A stretch of 64,000 nt of DNA from Streptomyces actuosus (GTDB lineage: Bacteria; Actinomycetota; Actinomycetes; Streptomycetales; Streptomycetaceae): NCBI RefSeq assembly GCF_016921115.1, contig NZ_JAFFZS010000015.1, positions 120,266 to 184,265 of the forward strand, written 5' to 3'. The notes under the pieces were generated by a model. It saw only the letters and a program-made list of their open reading frames with translations. It had not been told where the DNA came from and did no database searches. How positions within the stretch are numbered: position 1 is the first letter of the stretch; each line of letters starts with the position of its first letter. Below are positions 51,755-60,599 of the stretch, one piece after another. A program made the translations under genes and the position numbers.

Positions 51755-53175
51755 CCGCGGAAAGCACCGTCCCCTCACCCGGCGCGCAGCCACGGGACAT
51801 CGGATCCTCACCCGTCTCGGTCCTGCCACGGCACCGCGGTGCCGGCGGCTTCCCGTTCCCGTTGCGCAGGCCGCCCGCGCGGCCCGCCTCACCGGTGCCG
51901 CTGCTCGCCGCGGACGGCATCGCTGCCCTCGTCGGCGCGCTGGCGTTCAGCGGCACCCGGCACCGTCCCCTCCTGCTCGTGCTGCTGGTCGCCGCGACCG
52001 TGCTGCTGCGCCCGCAGCGGCACAGGTCCGTCGCGGGTGTCCTGGACGAACTGCCCGTCGTGTGCGGCCGGATCGCCGTCGGCTGGCTGGGGCTCGCGGC
52101 GCTGGTCGCGGCGTACCGTCCCGGCCACGTCCTCGGTGCCCGCACCCTGCTGCTCGGCGCGCTGCTGCAGTGCGCCGCCGCGCTCGCGGGCCGCGCACTG
52201 GTGCACCACCGGCGGCACACCGCGCTGCTGCGCCGCCCCCGCCCGGCGCTGCTCGTCGGGCCGGCCGCGACCGCGCAGCGGGTGGCCTCCGCGCTGCTGC
52301 GGCACCCGCGGTGCGGGGTGCGGCCGGTCGGGATCGTCGCCGAGCGCCCCGACGGCAACGGCGGACTGCCCGTGCTGACCACGCTTGAGGAGGTGCAGCG
52401 GGCGCTGATCCAGAACAGCGTGCGCGACGTGCTCACCGTGCACCCGTCGGTGCGGCTCGAACGGGGGCCGCTGCTGCAGGCGATGGCCGAGTCCGGCTGC
52501 ACGGTGCGGGAGGTCGACGCGGACTGCCCGTCGTACGCCTCGCGGGAGCGGATCGCCGGGTTCTCCTGCCGCCGCCTGGAGATGGGGTCCCGGCGGCCGG
52601 GCAGCTTCGGCAAGCGGGCGCTGGACGTCGCCGTGTCCGCGACGCTGCTGCTCTTGGTCAGTCCCGTGCTGCTGGTGTGCGCGGTGGTGCTGCGGATCAC
52701 CGGCGGGCGCGGGGTGGTGTTCCGGCAGGAACGCATCGGCAGGGACGGCCGGCCGTTCACGCTGCTGAAGTTCCGCACCCACCGCCCGGTCGACGTGCAC
52801 GAGTCCGCGACCCGGTGGAGCGTCGCCGACGAGCGCCGGATGCCGCGGTTCTGCCGCTTCCTGCGCCGTACCTCCCTGGACGAGCTGCTCCAGTTGTGGA
52901 ACGTGCTGTGGGGCGACATGAGCATGGTCGGCCCGCGCCCCGAACGCCCCTACTTCGTCGCCCAGTTCAGCCAGACCTACCCCGGGTACGCGGCCCGCCA
53001 CCGGATGTGGACCGGGATCACCGGCCTCGCCCAGATCCACGGGCTGCGCGGCGACACCTCCATCGAGGACCGGGCCCGCTTCGACAACTCCTACATCGAC
53101 GACTGGTCGCTGTGGCAGGACGTCTGCATCCTGCTGCGCACCGCCGCCGCGCTCGTCCGCCCGACGGGGAGCTGA
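51751..53175 (+). CDS. priming polyprenyl glycosylphosphotransferase (WcaJ/WbaP type)
   Basis: A 474-residue membrane enzyme that starts repeat-unit synthesis by moving a sugar-1-phosphate to undecaprenyl phosphate. N-terminal helices (about 40-170) include LLVLLLVAATVLLRPQ, then a CoA-binding-like soluble domain (ALLVGPAATAQRVASALLRH, LPVLTTLEEV), the re-entrant helix FGKRALDVAVSATLLLLVSPVLLV and the catalytic part VVFRQERIGRDGRPFTLLKFRTH, RRTSLDELLQLWNVLWGDMSMVGPRPERPYFV, GITGLAQIHG. The GTG start lies in the ATGA-type overlap with the glycosyltransferase. Confidence 0.9.
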   Translation: MTAESTVPSPGAQPRDIGSSPVSVLPRHRGAGGFPFPLRRPPARPASPVPLLAADGIAALVGALAFSGTRHRPLLLVLLVAATVLLRPQRHRSVAGVLDELPVVCGRIAVGWLGLAALVAAYRPGHVLGARTLLLGALLQCAAALAGRALVHHRRHTALLRRPRPALLVGPAATAQRVASALLRHPRCGVRPVGIVAERPDGNGGLPVLTTLEEVQRALIQNSVRDVLTVHPSVRLERGPLLQAMAESGCTVREVDADCPSYASRERIAGFSCRRLEMGSRRPGSFGKRALDVAVSATLLLLVSPVLLVCAVVLRITGGRGVVFRQERIGRDGRPFTLLKFRTHRPVDVHESATRWSVADERRMPRFCRFLRRTSLDELLQLWNVLWGDMSMVGPRPERPYFVAQFSQTYPGYAARHRMWTGITGLAQIHGLRGDTSIEDRARFDNSYIDDWSLWQDVCILLRTAAALVRPTGS

Positions 53176-53184
53176 CACCCGACC

Positions 53185-54585
53185 ATGAGTCCCGTCCTCC
53201 CCCTCGACCGGGCCCGCGCCGGGGCCCGCACGCTGCGGCCGGCCCTCCCGGTGCTCCCGGTCGTCGCCGTGGTGGCCCTGCTCGCACTGCCCGTGAGCCC
53301 CGGAGGCGAGGGCGGCGCGGGCCCGGCCGACGCGGTCTCCGCGCTCGCCGTCCTCGCCTGCGCGGTCCTGCTGGCACGGCAGCGGCGGCGCCCCCTGACG
53401 CGCGCCGCGGCCGTCGTCCTCGGGCTGCCGGTGGTGGGGCTGGCGCTGGCGGCGACGGGTGCGTCCTCGCCCGGCGCCGGGCTCACCGGCCTCGGCCGCT
53501 ATCTGCAGATCTTCGTCCTCGTCCCCGCCGCAGTGCTGCTGCTGATCCGCGACCGGACCGACTTCCGGCTGCTGGCCTGGTCGTTCGTGGCTCTGGCGGT
53601 CTGGGAGGGCGCGGTCGGTGTGCACCAGTACGCCACCGGCACCGGCGCCTCCTACCAGGGCGAGACGATCCGGGCCGTGGGCACCTTCGGGCCGCAGGAC
53701 GTGATGGGCATGGCGACCGTCGTGTCGTTCGGGCTCGTGTGCGCCCTCGGGCTCGCGCTGGCCCGGGGCCGGACGCGGCAGCGCGCCGTCGCCGCGTGCA
53801 CGGCGCTCGCGCTGCTCGTGCCGCTCGCCGTCTCCTTCAGCCGGGGCGCCTGGATCGCCACCGCGGTGACCTGCACCGTGCAGCTCGCCCTCACGGGGCT
53901 GCGGCGCGCGGTGAAGGCGGGCGCGGCCCTGACGGCGGCGGGGGTGGTCCTGGTCGGCGGGTTCGGCGTGGGCACGGCGATGCTGCAGGAGCGGATCAGC
54001 AGCATCACGCAGGTGACCGACGCCCCCGACCAGTCGGTCACCGACCGGTACACGATGTGGGCGGCGGCGGCCGGCATGTGGCGCGAGCACCCGCTGACCG
54101 GCGTCGGCCTCAAGGGCTTCCCCGAGCACCGGGACGCGCACGCGTCCCTGGCTCTGTCCTCGGGCAGCGACACCGACGGAGCCGGCTCCGGATTCCGCAG
54201 GCAGCCGCTGCTCTCCCCGCACAACATGTACCTGCTCGTCCTCTCCGAGCAGGGCCTGATCGGGCTGCTCGCGCTGGCCGGGAGCTGGCTGGCCCTGCTG
54301 GTGTGCGCGGTGCACGGACTCGCCCGCATCCGGCGGTCGGGGCCCGGCCTGGACTGCGCGCTGGTCGCGTGCGGGCTGCTGGTGTGGCAGCTGACGGACT
54401 TCCTGTACGCCGACATCGGTGGGCCCTCGACGGTGCTGACCGCCGTCGCCTTCGGCCTCACCGCCTGGTGGGCCCTGGTCCGCGACGACACCGGAGCGCC
54501 CGGTCGCGCGGCGGCGTGCGCCCCGGGCCCCGCGGGGGTCGGCAGCCGGTCGGCGGACGCCGGCGAGGGGGCGGGCACACGATGA
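53185..54585 (+). CDS. O-antigen ligase / Wzy-type polymerase
   Basis: A 466-residue membrane protein with about ten to twelve helices, of the O-antigen ligase/polymerase superfamily (Wzy_C). Marks are the long extracytoplasmic loop before the last helices with MWREHPLTGVGLKGFPEH, and LLSPHNMYLLVLSEQGLIGLLALAG, where the HN motif is functionally central. It should polymerise or transfer the repeat units outside the membrane. It starts 9 bases after the priming enzyme and its stop overlaps the next frame by 4 bases. Confidence 0.85.
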   Translation: MSPVLPLDRARAGARTLRPALPVLPVVAVVALLALPVSPGGEGGAGPADAVSALAVLACAVLLARQRRRPLTRAAAVVLGLPVVGLALAATGASSPGAGLTGLGRYLQIFVLVPAAVLLLIRDRTDFRLLAWSFVALAVWEGAVGVHQYATGTGASYQGETIRAVGTFGPQDVMGMATVVSFGLVCALGLALARGRTRQRAVAACTALALLVPLAVSFSRGAWIATAVTCTVQLALTGLRRAVKAGAALTAAGVVLVGGFGVGTAMLQERISSITQVTDAPDQSVTDRYTMWAAAAGMWREHPLTGVGLKGFPEHRDAHASLALSSGSDTDGAGSGFRRQPLLSPHNMYLLVLSEQGLIGLLALAGSWLALLVCAVHGLARIRRSGPGLDCALVACGLLVWQLTDFLYADIGGPSTVLTAVAFGLTAWWALVRDDTGAPGRAAACAPGPAGVGSRSADAGEGAGTR

Positions 54586-55175
54586 CCTCCCCGCCCAAGG
54601 GCGCTGCGGGCCCGCACGACGGACGCCGACTCGGCTCCCGCATGCCCGCCGGGCCGTATCGGCCGCCGCGCCCGACGGCGGCCTGCCCGCCGGTCGGCGG
54701 CCGCTCCCGGCGGAGCGGGAACACGGCGCCCCCGCTCCCGCCCCCGTCCCCCTCCCCTTCTCCCTCCCCGCGCGCCGGAGACACCGCCGCGGACCGTCCG
54801 GCCCGGCGTGAACCGGCGCCCTGCGGCCGGCCGGCCCCCACCGGCCCGGCGTCCGCGCCAGGGCGCGCCCGGACCCGGTCCGCACCCGCGCCCTCCGGCA
54901 CCGGGAACCGGTCGGCCCCCGACCGCCCGGGAAGCACCGGCGGTCCGGCCCCCGACCACCCCGGCGCCACGAGCCGTCCGACGCCCAGCCGCCCCGGGAC
55001 CACGAACCGCCCCACTCCCACCCGCCCCCCTGCCGCAGGCCGGTCCGGCCCCGCCCGACCCGGAACCGGGGGCCTGTGCTGCCCCGGCGCCCCGGACCGC
55101 TCCCCACGCGGGCGCCGGACGGCCGGGACGCGGGCGGGGCACGCGGGCGAGGGGGGTGGGCCGCGATGGCGGTGA
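54582..55175 (+). CDS. hypothetical proline-rich protein
   Basis: A 197-residue frame whose ATG overlaps the upstream stop by 4 bases (ATGA) and whose end overlaps the flippase start by 10 bases. Third-position GC is high across the frame. The product is low complexity: Pro, Arg, Gly, Ser, Thr, with PSPSPSPSPR and repeats like RPGTTNRPTPTRP. No membrane helix, signal peptide or domain. The coupling at both ends argues for translation; composition alone cannot exclude that it is instead a non-coding interval or an N-terminal extension mis-framed against the flippase. Confidence 0.45.
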   Translation: MTSPPKGAAGPHDGRRLGSRMPAGPYRPPRPTAACPPVGGRSRRSGNTAPPLPPPSPSPSPSPRAGDTAADRPARREPAPCGRPAPTGPASAPGRARTRSAPAPSGTGNRSAPDRPGSTGGPAPDHPGATSRPTPSRPGTTNRPTPTRPPAAGRSGPARPGTGGLCCPGAPDRSPRGRRTAGTRAGHAGEGGGPRWR

Positions 55176-56827
55176 AACCGTCCCGGGCGCCCCGTGCCGA
55201 GGGCGTCGCGACCGTGCCGCCGTCGCGGGCCGCGGCGCAGCCCGGGGAGACCGCCGACCTCCCCCGGTTCACCGGCCGGTTCCTGGCCAGGGCGACCCTC
55301 GTCACCGCGGCGCTGTCGGTGGCCGGTGCCCTGCTCGGCCTGGTCCGCGACCAGGCGCTGGCCCGCCTGTTCGGCGCGGGCAGCGGCACGGACGCCTTCC
55401 TCGTCGCGTGGACGGTGCCCGAGTTCGCGACGACGTTGCTCATCGAGGACGGGCTGGCGTTCGCGCTGATCCCGGCGTTCAGCCTGGCGCTGGCCCGACG
55501 GGCCCGGGGCGTCCCCGGCGACCCCGTGCGCGCCCTGGTCCGCTCGACGCTGCCGCGTCTCGCCCTCGGGTTCGCCGCGGCCGGGGCGGTGCTCGCCGCC
55601 ACCGCCCCGTACCTCGTGCGGGCCCTCGCCCCCGGCCTGGCCGACCCGGCGCTCGCCACCGACTGCACCCGGCTGACCGGGACCTGCGTGCTCAGCTTCG
55701 GGCTCGCCGGGTACTGCAGCGCCGTCCTGCGCGCCCACCGTCGCTTCCTGGCACCTGCGGCGATCTACGTCGCCTACAACACCGGCATCATCGTGACGAT
55801 GCTGGCGCTCGGCGGACGCTGGGGGGTGCGCTCGGCGGCGGCCGGTGTGGCAGTGGGCGGCTGCCTGATGATCGCCGTCCAGCTGCCGTCCCTGGCAAGC
55901 CGGTTGAGGCGTCGTACGCTCCACACGCGACGCGTCGCAGATGAGCAGGCGCGCCCTCTGGACAACGCCCTCCTCACGACCGTGCTGCTGTTCGCGCTGT
56001 GCCGCCAGTCACAGGTCCTCGTCGAGCGGTTCTTCGCCTCCCACCTGCCCGCGGGCGCCATCTCGCACCTCAACTACGCCCAGAAGGTGGCGCAGATGCC
56101 GATGGTGCTGTCGGTGATGGTGTGCACCGTCACCTTCCCCCTCGTCGCGCGGGCCCTGGCCGACGGCGACACCGAACGGGCCCGCACGCGGGTGGAGCGG
56201 GACCTGGCGCTGGCCGCGTCGCTGGTACTGCTCGGCGCCGCCGGGGTGATCGCCTGCGCCCCGCAGATCATCGAAGTGCTGTTCCAGCGTGGCGCGTTCA
56301 CCGCCTCCGACACCGCGGCCACGGCCGGCGTGATGCGCGTGTACGCGCTGGGACTGCTCGCCCAGACGCTGGTGGGCGTCCTGGTCCGCTCCTACTTCTC
56401 GGCGGGCCGTGCCACCTGGTACCCGTTCGCCGCGATGGCCGCCGGGATCGCCGTCACCTGCGGCACCGGCGCCTTCACGGTGGGCCCGTGGGGCGTGACC
56501 GGCATCGCCGCCGCCAACGCCACCGGCATCACCCTCACCGCCGGGCTGCTGCTGGCCGGCACGGGCCGGCACAGCGTGCCGATCCGTACCCGACGGGTCC
56601 TGCACGAGCTGAGCCGGCCGGCCGCCGCCGCGGTGGCCGCCGGAGCGGCCGGCGGGTACGCGGCGGCCGAGCCGCGGTCCGCCGCCGGCGGCCTCGCGGC
56701 CGGCGCGGTGACCGTGACCGCCGTCTTCGTCCTGCTCGGCCCGGCCCTGGGCGCCCAGGGCCTCTCACCCGCACTCCGCCTTGCCCGAACCGCGATCGGA
56801 AGGCTCACTCATGCCCGACACCGCTGA
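55166..56827 (+). CDS. MurJ/MviN-type lipid flippase
   Basis: A 553-residue membrane protein of the MOP superfamily with about fourteen helices, MurJ-like. Seen are GALLGLVRDQALARLFGAGSGTDAFLVAWTVPEFATTLL, LNYAQKVAQMPMVLSVMVCTVTFPLVARALADGD and EVLFQRGAFTASDTAATAGVM, all typical of MurJ. Inside this cluster it most likely flips the lipid-linked exopolysaccharide unit rather than lipid II. The ATG at 55166 (MAVKPSRAP) has a GGGGGG tract upstream. It overlaps the deacetylase start by 17 bases. Confidence 0.87.
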   Translation: MAVKPSRAPRAEGVATVPPSRAAAQPGETADLPRFTGRFLARATLVTAALSVAGALLGLVRDQALARLFGAGSGTDAFLVAWTVPEFATTLLIEDGLAFALIPAFSLALARRARGVPGDPVRALVRSTLPRLALGFAAAGAVLAATAPYLVRALAPGLADPALATDCTRLTGTCVLSFGLAGYCSAVLRAHRRFLAPAAIYVAYNTGIIVTMLALGGRWGVRSAAAGVAVGGCLMIAVQLPSLASRLRRRTLHTRRVADEQARPLDNALLTTVLLFALCRQSQVLVERFFASHLPAGAISHLNYAQKVAQMPMVLSVMVCTVTFPLVARALADGDTERARTRVERDLALAASLVLLGAAGVIACAPQIIEVLFQRGAFTASDTAATAGVMRVYALGLLAQTLVGVLVRSYFSAGRATWYPFAAMAAGIAVTCGTGAFTVGPWGVTGIAAANATGITLTAGLLLAGTGRHSVPIRTRRVLHELSRPAAAAVAAGAAGGYAAAEPRSAAGGLAAGAVTVTAVFVLLGPALGAQGLSPALRLARTAIGRLTHARHR

Positions 56828-57545
56828 CCGGCCCGGCCCGGCCCCCTGGGTGGCGATGTACCACTCGGTGGGCGACCGAAGCGACGACCCCTACCGCGTC
56901 ACCGTCACGCCCGAGCGGCTGAACCAGCAGCTCGCCTGGCTGCGCGGACGCGGCCTGAGAGGCGTGTCCGTCACCCAACTGCTGGCCGCCCGCGCCGCCG
57001 GAGCCGGCCGGGACCTGGTCGGCCTCACCTTCGACGACGGATACGCCGACTTCCTCGACGCCGCCCTGCCCCTGCTGCAGCGCCACGGCTGCACGGCGAC
57101 CCTGTACGTGCTGCCCGGCCGGCTCGGCGGCGACAACGCCTGGGACGCCCTCGGCCCGCGCAAGCCGCTGCTCGACGCCGACGGCATCCGGCGGGCGGCC
57201 GACGCCGGCATGGAGATCGGCTCGCACGGCCTGACCCACGTCGACCTCACCGTCGCCGACGACGCCGCCCTCAAGTCGGAGACGGCGGAGAGCCGGACGG
57301 TCCTGTCCGACCTGCTCGGCCGGGACGTCGACGGCTTCTGCTACCCGTACGGCACGGTCGACGCCCGCGCGATCGACGCCGTCCGCGCGGCCGGCTACCG
57401 CTACGCCTGCGCCATCGACCCCGGCCCGCTGACCGGCTTGCTCGCGCTGCCCCGCGTGCACATCGGCGAACGGGACACCGCCGTACGCCTGCTGCTCAAG
57501 CGCCGCCTGCACAGGCTGCGCCGCCGACCGGTGAAGGAGGCGTGA
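56811..57545 (+). CDS. polysaccharide deacetylase (CE4/NodB family)
   Basis: A 244-residue NodB-domain enzyme. The catalytic motifs are LTFDDGYADF (base and metal aspartates), GSHGLTHVDL (metal-binding SHxxxH) and GFCYPYG. No signal peptide is seen, so it may act on precursors in the cytoplasm or be exported by other means. It probably removes N- or O-acetyl groups from the polymer made by this cluster. The ATG at 56811 is preferred, with GGAAGG 7 bases upstream; a TTG at 56781 is possible. Confidence 0.87.
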   Translation: MPDTADRPGPAPWVAMYHSVGDRSDDPYRVTVTPERLNQQLAWLRGRGLRGVSVTQLLAARAAGAGRDLVGLTFDDGYADFLDAALPLLQRHGCTATLYVLPGRLGGDNAWDALGPRKPLLDADGIRRAADAGMEIGSHGLTHVDLTVADDAALKSETAESRTVLSDLLGRDVDGFCYPYGTVDARAIDAVRAAGYRYACAIDPGPLTGLLALPRVHIGERDTAVRLLLKRRLHRLRRRPVKEA

Positions 57546-57546
57546 C

Positions 57547-58710
57547 ATGAGGGCCCTGCACATCATCACCGGCCTCGGGGTCGGGGGTGCCGAGCAGCAG
57601 TTGCGGCTCCTGCTGCGCCATCTGCCCGTCGACTGCGAGGTGGTGACGCTCACCGACCCTGGCGCGGTCGCCGACGGCCTGGTCGCCGACGGGGTACGCG
57701 TCCACCATGTGGGCATGGCCGGCAACCGCGACGTGTCCGTGCTGCCGCGCCTGGTCCGGCTCATCCGCTCCGGCGGCTACGACGTCGTCCACACGCACCT
57801 CTACCGCGCCTGCGTGTACGGCCGCCCGGCCGCCCGCCTCGCCGGGGTGAGGGCCGTGGTCGCCACCGAGCACTCCCTCGGCGACTCCCAGATGGAGGGC
57901 CGCCGGCTGACCCGGGGGGTGCGGGCGCTGTACCTCGCCAGCGAGCGGCTGGGCCGTGCCACCGTCGCCGTCTCCCCCACCGTCGCCGAGCGGCTGCGCC
58001 GGTGGGGCGTTCCGGCACCGCGGATCGCGGTGGTGCCCAACGGCATCGACCTGGCACGGTTCCGCTTCGACCCGGTCGCCCGCCACCGCACCCGCCGCCG
58101 GCTCGGCCTGCCGGAGGACGCCTACGTCGTCGGCGGCGTCGGCCGGCTCACCGCCGTCAAGCGCTTCGACGTCGCCGTCCGCGCGCTCGCCGAACTGCCC
58201 GCCGACTGCTGGCTGCTGCTGGTCGGCGGCGGACCCGACGAGAGCGTGCTGCGCCGGACCGCGCACGAGGCGGGCGTCGCGGACCGGGTCCTGTTCACCG
58301 GAGAACGCCCCTACGTCCCCGACGGCTCCCTGGGCCCCGACCTGCCCGCGCTGGTCTCCGCCATGGACCTGCTCGCCTCGCCGTCCCCGGAGGAGGCCTT
58401 CGGACTGGCCGTCGTGGAGGCGCTCGCCGCCGGCCTGCCCGTGGTGTACGCCTCCTGCCCGGCCGTCGAGGACCTGCCGCCGCAGGCGACGGGGCCCGCT
58501 CGCCGCGTCACCGGCGGCTGCGGCACCCTCGCCCGCGCCGTCGCGGAGATCCGGGCGCTCGGCCCGCAGCCGCGCAGCGCCCCCGACGCCGCCCTGCACT
58601 ACAGCATCGACCGCAGCGCCGGCCGGCTAATGGACGTCTACCGGGCCGCGCTCGCGGCCTCACCAGGACGCCACCCGTCCCCTTCGCCCCAGGAGGCACC
58701 CACCTCATGA
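57547..58710 (+). CDS. glycosyltransferase, GT4 family
   Basis: A 387-residue GT-B glycosyltransferase. The N-terminal glycine-rich motif IITGLGVGGAEQQLRLLLRH, DVVHTHLYRACVYGRPAARL and VAVSPTVAERLRRWGVPAPRIAVVPNGIDLARF lead to the donor domain VGGVGRLTAVKRFDVAVRAL, LLVGGGPDESVL and MDLLASPSPEEAFGLAVVEALAAGLPVV with the EX7E residues. It is the second transferase building the repeat unit. It begins 1 base after the deacetylase stop and overlaps the next gene by 4 bases. Confidence 0.9.
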   Translation: MRALHIITGLGVGGAEQQLRLLLRHLPVDCEVVTLTDPGAVADGLVADGVRVHHVGMAGNRDVSVLPRLVRLIRSGGYDVVHTHLYRACVYGRPAARLAGVRAVVATEHSLGDSQMEGRRLTRGVRALYLASERLGRATVAVSPTVAERLRRWGVPAPRIAVVPNGIDLARFRFDPVARHRTRRRLGLPEDAYVVGGVGRLTAVKRFDVAVRALAELPADCWLLLVGGGPDESVLRRTAHEAGVADRVLFTGERPYVPDGSLGPDLPALVSAMDLLASPSPEEAFGLAVVEALAAGLPVVYASCPAVEDLPPQATGPARRVTGGCGTLARAVAEIRALGPQPRSAPDAALHYSIDRSAGRLMDVYRAALAASPGRHPSPSPQEAPTS

Positions 58711-59372
58711 CCGCCACCCCCGACACCCCCGAAGCGCCGCGCCGCCCACGGTGGAACCGCGCCCGGGCCCGGGCTCTGCCGCCCTGGTCGCTGCTGGCGG
58801 CCGGCGCCCTCGCCGGCGGGCTCCTCGGCGGCGGGTACGGCCTGGCGAGGCCGCCGGCGTACTCGGCGAGCGCGTACGTCGTCGCCGTCCCGACCGAGAA
58901 GTCCGACCCGGCGTCCGCGCTGGGCTTCGCGCAGGCCTACGGCCGGGTCGCCACCCAGGTGGCCGTGCTCGGGGACGCGCAGGTGTGGGCCGGCGTGCCG
59001 GTGCGGACGCTGCGGGAGAACGTGCAGACGGCGACCTCGCCGGACGCGCCGATGGTGTCGATCACGGCCACCTCCGCGCGGGCCGACCTCGCCGCCGACA
59101 TGGCCAACGCCGTGGCCCGCGCGCTGACCCGGCACGCCGAAGACGCGCGCGGCACCACCCACGTGGAACTGGAGCTGTTCGCGCGCGCGGTGAAGCCGGC
59201 CGAGCCGTCCTCGGCGCCGCCCGCGGTGACCGGGCTGGTGGGCGCGAGCGCGGGCGGTCTGCTCGGCGGGCTGGTCCTGCTGGTCCGGCCGCGGCGCCCG
59301 CAGGTCGAGACGGGGCGTCCCGCCGCGGTGCCCGGCCCGGCCCTGGCCGCCGACACCCACGGCCGGCTGTGA
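58707..59372 (+). CDS. Wzz-like chain-length/export co-polymerase protein
   Basis: A 221-residue membrane protein with two helices flanking an extracytoplasmic domain: LLAAGALAGGLLGGGYGLARP at about 30-50 and VTGLVGASAGGLLGGLVLLV near 175-195. The middle (YSASAYVVAVPTEKSDPASA, VSITATSARADLAADMANAV ARALTRHAED) resembles Wzz/chain-length determinant domains. There is no fused tyrosine kinase. It should regulate polymer length with the polymerase. AGGAGG precedes the ATG, which overlaps the previous stop. Confidence 0.78.
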   Translation: MTATPDTPEAPRRPRWNRARARALPPWSLLAAGALAGGLLGGGYGLARPPAYSASAYVVAVPTEKSDPASALGFAQAYGRVATQVAVLGDAQVWAGVPVRTLRENVQTATSPDAPMVSITATSARADLAADMANAVARALTRHAEDARGTTHVELELFARAVKPAEPSSAPPAVTGLVGASAGGLLGGLVLLVRPRRPQVETGRPAAVPGPALAADTHGRL

Positions 59373-60520
59373 CGGCGTACACCACTCGGCTGGTCACCGA
59401 CGAGACGGAGTTCGCCGGGCTCGCCGCCGAGTGGGGCGGGCTGTACCGGCGGTGCGGCACGGCCACGCCGTTCCAGAGCCATGCCTGGCTGTGGTCGTGG
59501 TGGCAGTCGTACGGCAGGCCCGGCCGACTGCGCCTGCTGCTGGTACGGGCGGGCGGAACGGCCGGTGCGGCAGCGGGCGGTGCGGCGCGCGGCGAGCTGG
59601 TGGCCGCGGCACCGCTGACCGTCGTACGCCGCCCGCTGCCCGCGCTCGTCCCGCTCGGCGGGGCGATCTCCGACTACGGCGACGTCCTGATCGACGACGA
59701 GCACGGCGAGCCGGCGGCGGCCGCGCTCACCGGCGCGCTCGCCGCGGCCGCCGGCACCGTGCTGATCGACCTGCGCGAGGTGCGGCCCGGCGCGGCGGCA
59801 GAACGGATCTACGACCGCTGGGCCGGCCCGCGCCGCAGGCTGGCCGACTCGGTCTGCCTGGAGCTGCCCGCCGTGCCCATGGACGGGCTCGTGTCACGAC
59901 TGCCCTCGGCCAAGGCCCAGCAGCGCGTGCGCGCCAAGCTGCGCAAGCTGGACGCCCTCGGTGTCGAACGCCGGACCGTCCACGCGGACGAGGCGGACAA
60001 GGCGCTGCGCCGGCTGCTGGAGCTGCACCGGCTGCAATGGCAGGGGCGGGGGGTGACGGGGGAGCACCTGCAGGAGCGCTTCCAGGAGCATCTGGTGCGG
60101 GCGGCGGGTGAGATGGTGCGCTCCGGGGACGCGGCCGTCACCGAGTTCCGGCTGGAGGACGACGTGGTCGCCGTCGACCTGACGCTGCTGGCGCCCCGGC
60201 TGATCGGCGGCTACCTCTACGGCGCCCATCCGTGCCTGCGCGAGCGCCGGGTGGACGTGGCGGTGATGCTGCTGGACGCGTGCACCGAGCGGCTCGCGGG
60301 CGGTGGGCACACGACGCTGAGCCTGCTGCGCGGCGAGGAGCCGTACAAGCACCACTGGCGCCCCGAGACGGTGCCCAACGCGCGTCTGCTGCTGGCCCGC
60401 CGCCGGACCGCCCCACTGCTCGCGGCGGCGCTCGGGCGGGCGACCGCACGGCGGCGCGGCAAGGAGTTGCTGCGCCGCCGGAACGATCGGAAGGACGGTC
60501 GTGGTGGCGGCGGGACCTGA
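59369..60520 (+). CDS. GNAT/FemAB-like acyltransferase (BioF2-like domain)
   Basis: A 383-residue protein resembling the GNAT/FemAB-like (Acetyltransf_6) group found in exopolysaccharide clusters. It has WGGLYRRCGTATPFQSHAWLWSWWQSYG at the N-terminus, a middle KAQQRVRAKLRKLDALGVERRTVHADE and the second fold with VTEFRLEDDVVAVDLTLLAPRLIGGYLYGAHPCLRERRVDVAVMLLDACTERLAGGG. It probably transfers an acyl or aminoacyl group to the polysaccharide or a precursor. The GTG start overlaps the Wzz-like stop by 4 bases. It is the last gene of the plus-strand run. Confidence 0.83.
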   Translation: MTAYTTRLVTDETEFAGLAAEWGGLYRRCGTATPFQSHAWLWSWWQSYGRPGRLRLLLVRAGGTAGAAAGGAARGELVAAAPLTVVRRPLPALVPLGGAISDYGDVLIDDEHGEPAAAALTGALAAAAGTVLIDLREVRPGAAAERIYDRWAGPRRRLADSVCLELPAVPMDGLVSRLPSAKAQQRVRAKLRKLDALGVERRTVHADEADKALRRLLELHRLQWQGRGVTGEHLQERFQEHLVRAAGEMVRSGDAAVTEFRLEDDVVAVDLTLLAPRLIGGYLYGAHPCLRERRVDVAVMLLDACTERLAGGGHTTLSLLRGEEPYKHHWRPETVPNARLLLARRRTAPLLAAALGRATARRRGKELLRRRNDRKDGRGGGGT

Positions 60521-60599
60521 GCGGGCCCGCCGCCGGCGGCCGTTACGACGCCCCGCGGTGCCGGGCGCCGCGGGCCCGGCGGGACACGCGCAACGGGCC

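Noticed and set aside
51889..55668. Very long minus-strand open frame (over 1200 codons) across the polysaccharide genes.
   Set aside because: It is antisense to several genes with clear families; such frames are common in very GC-rich DNA, and its product has no recognisable domain.
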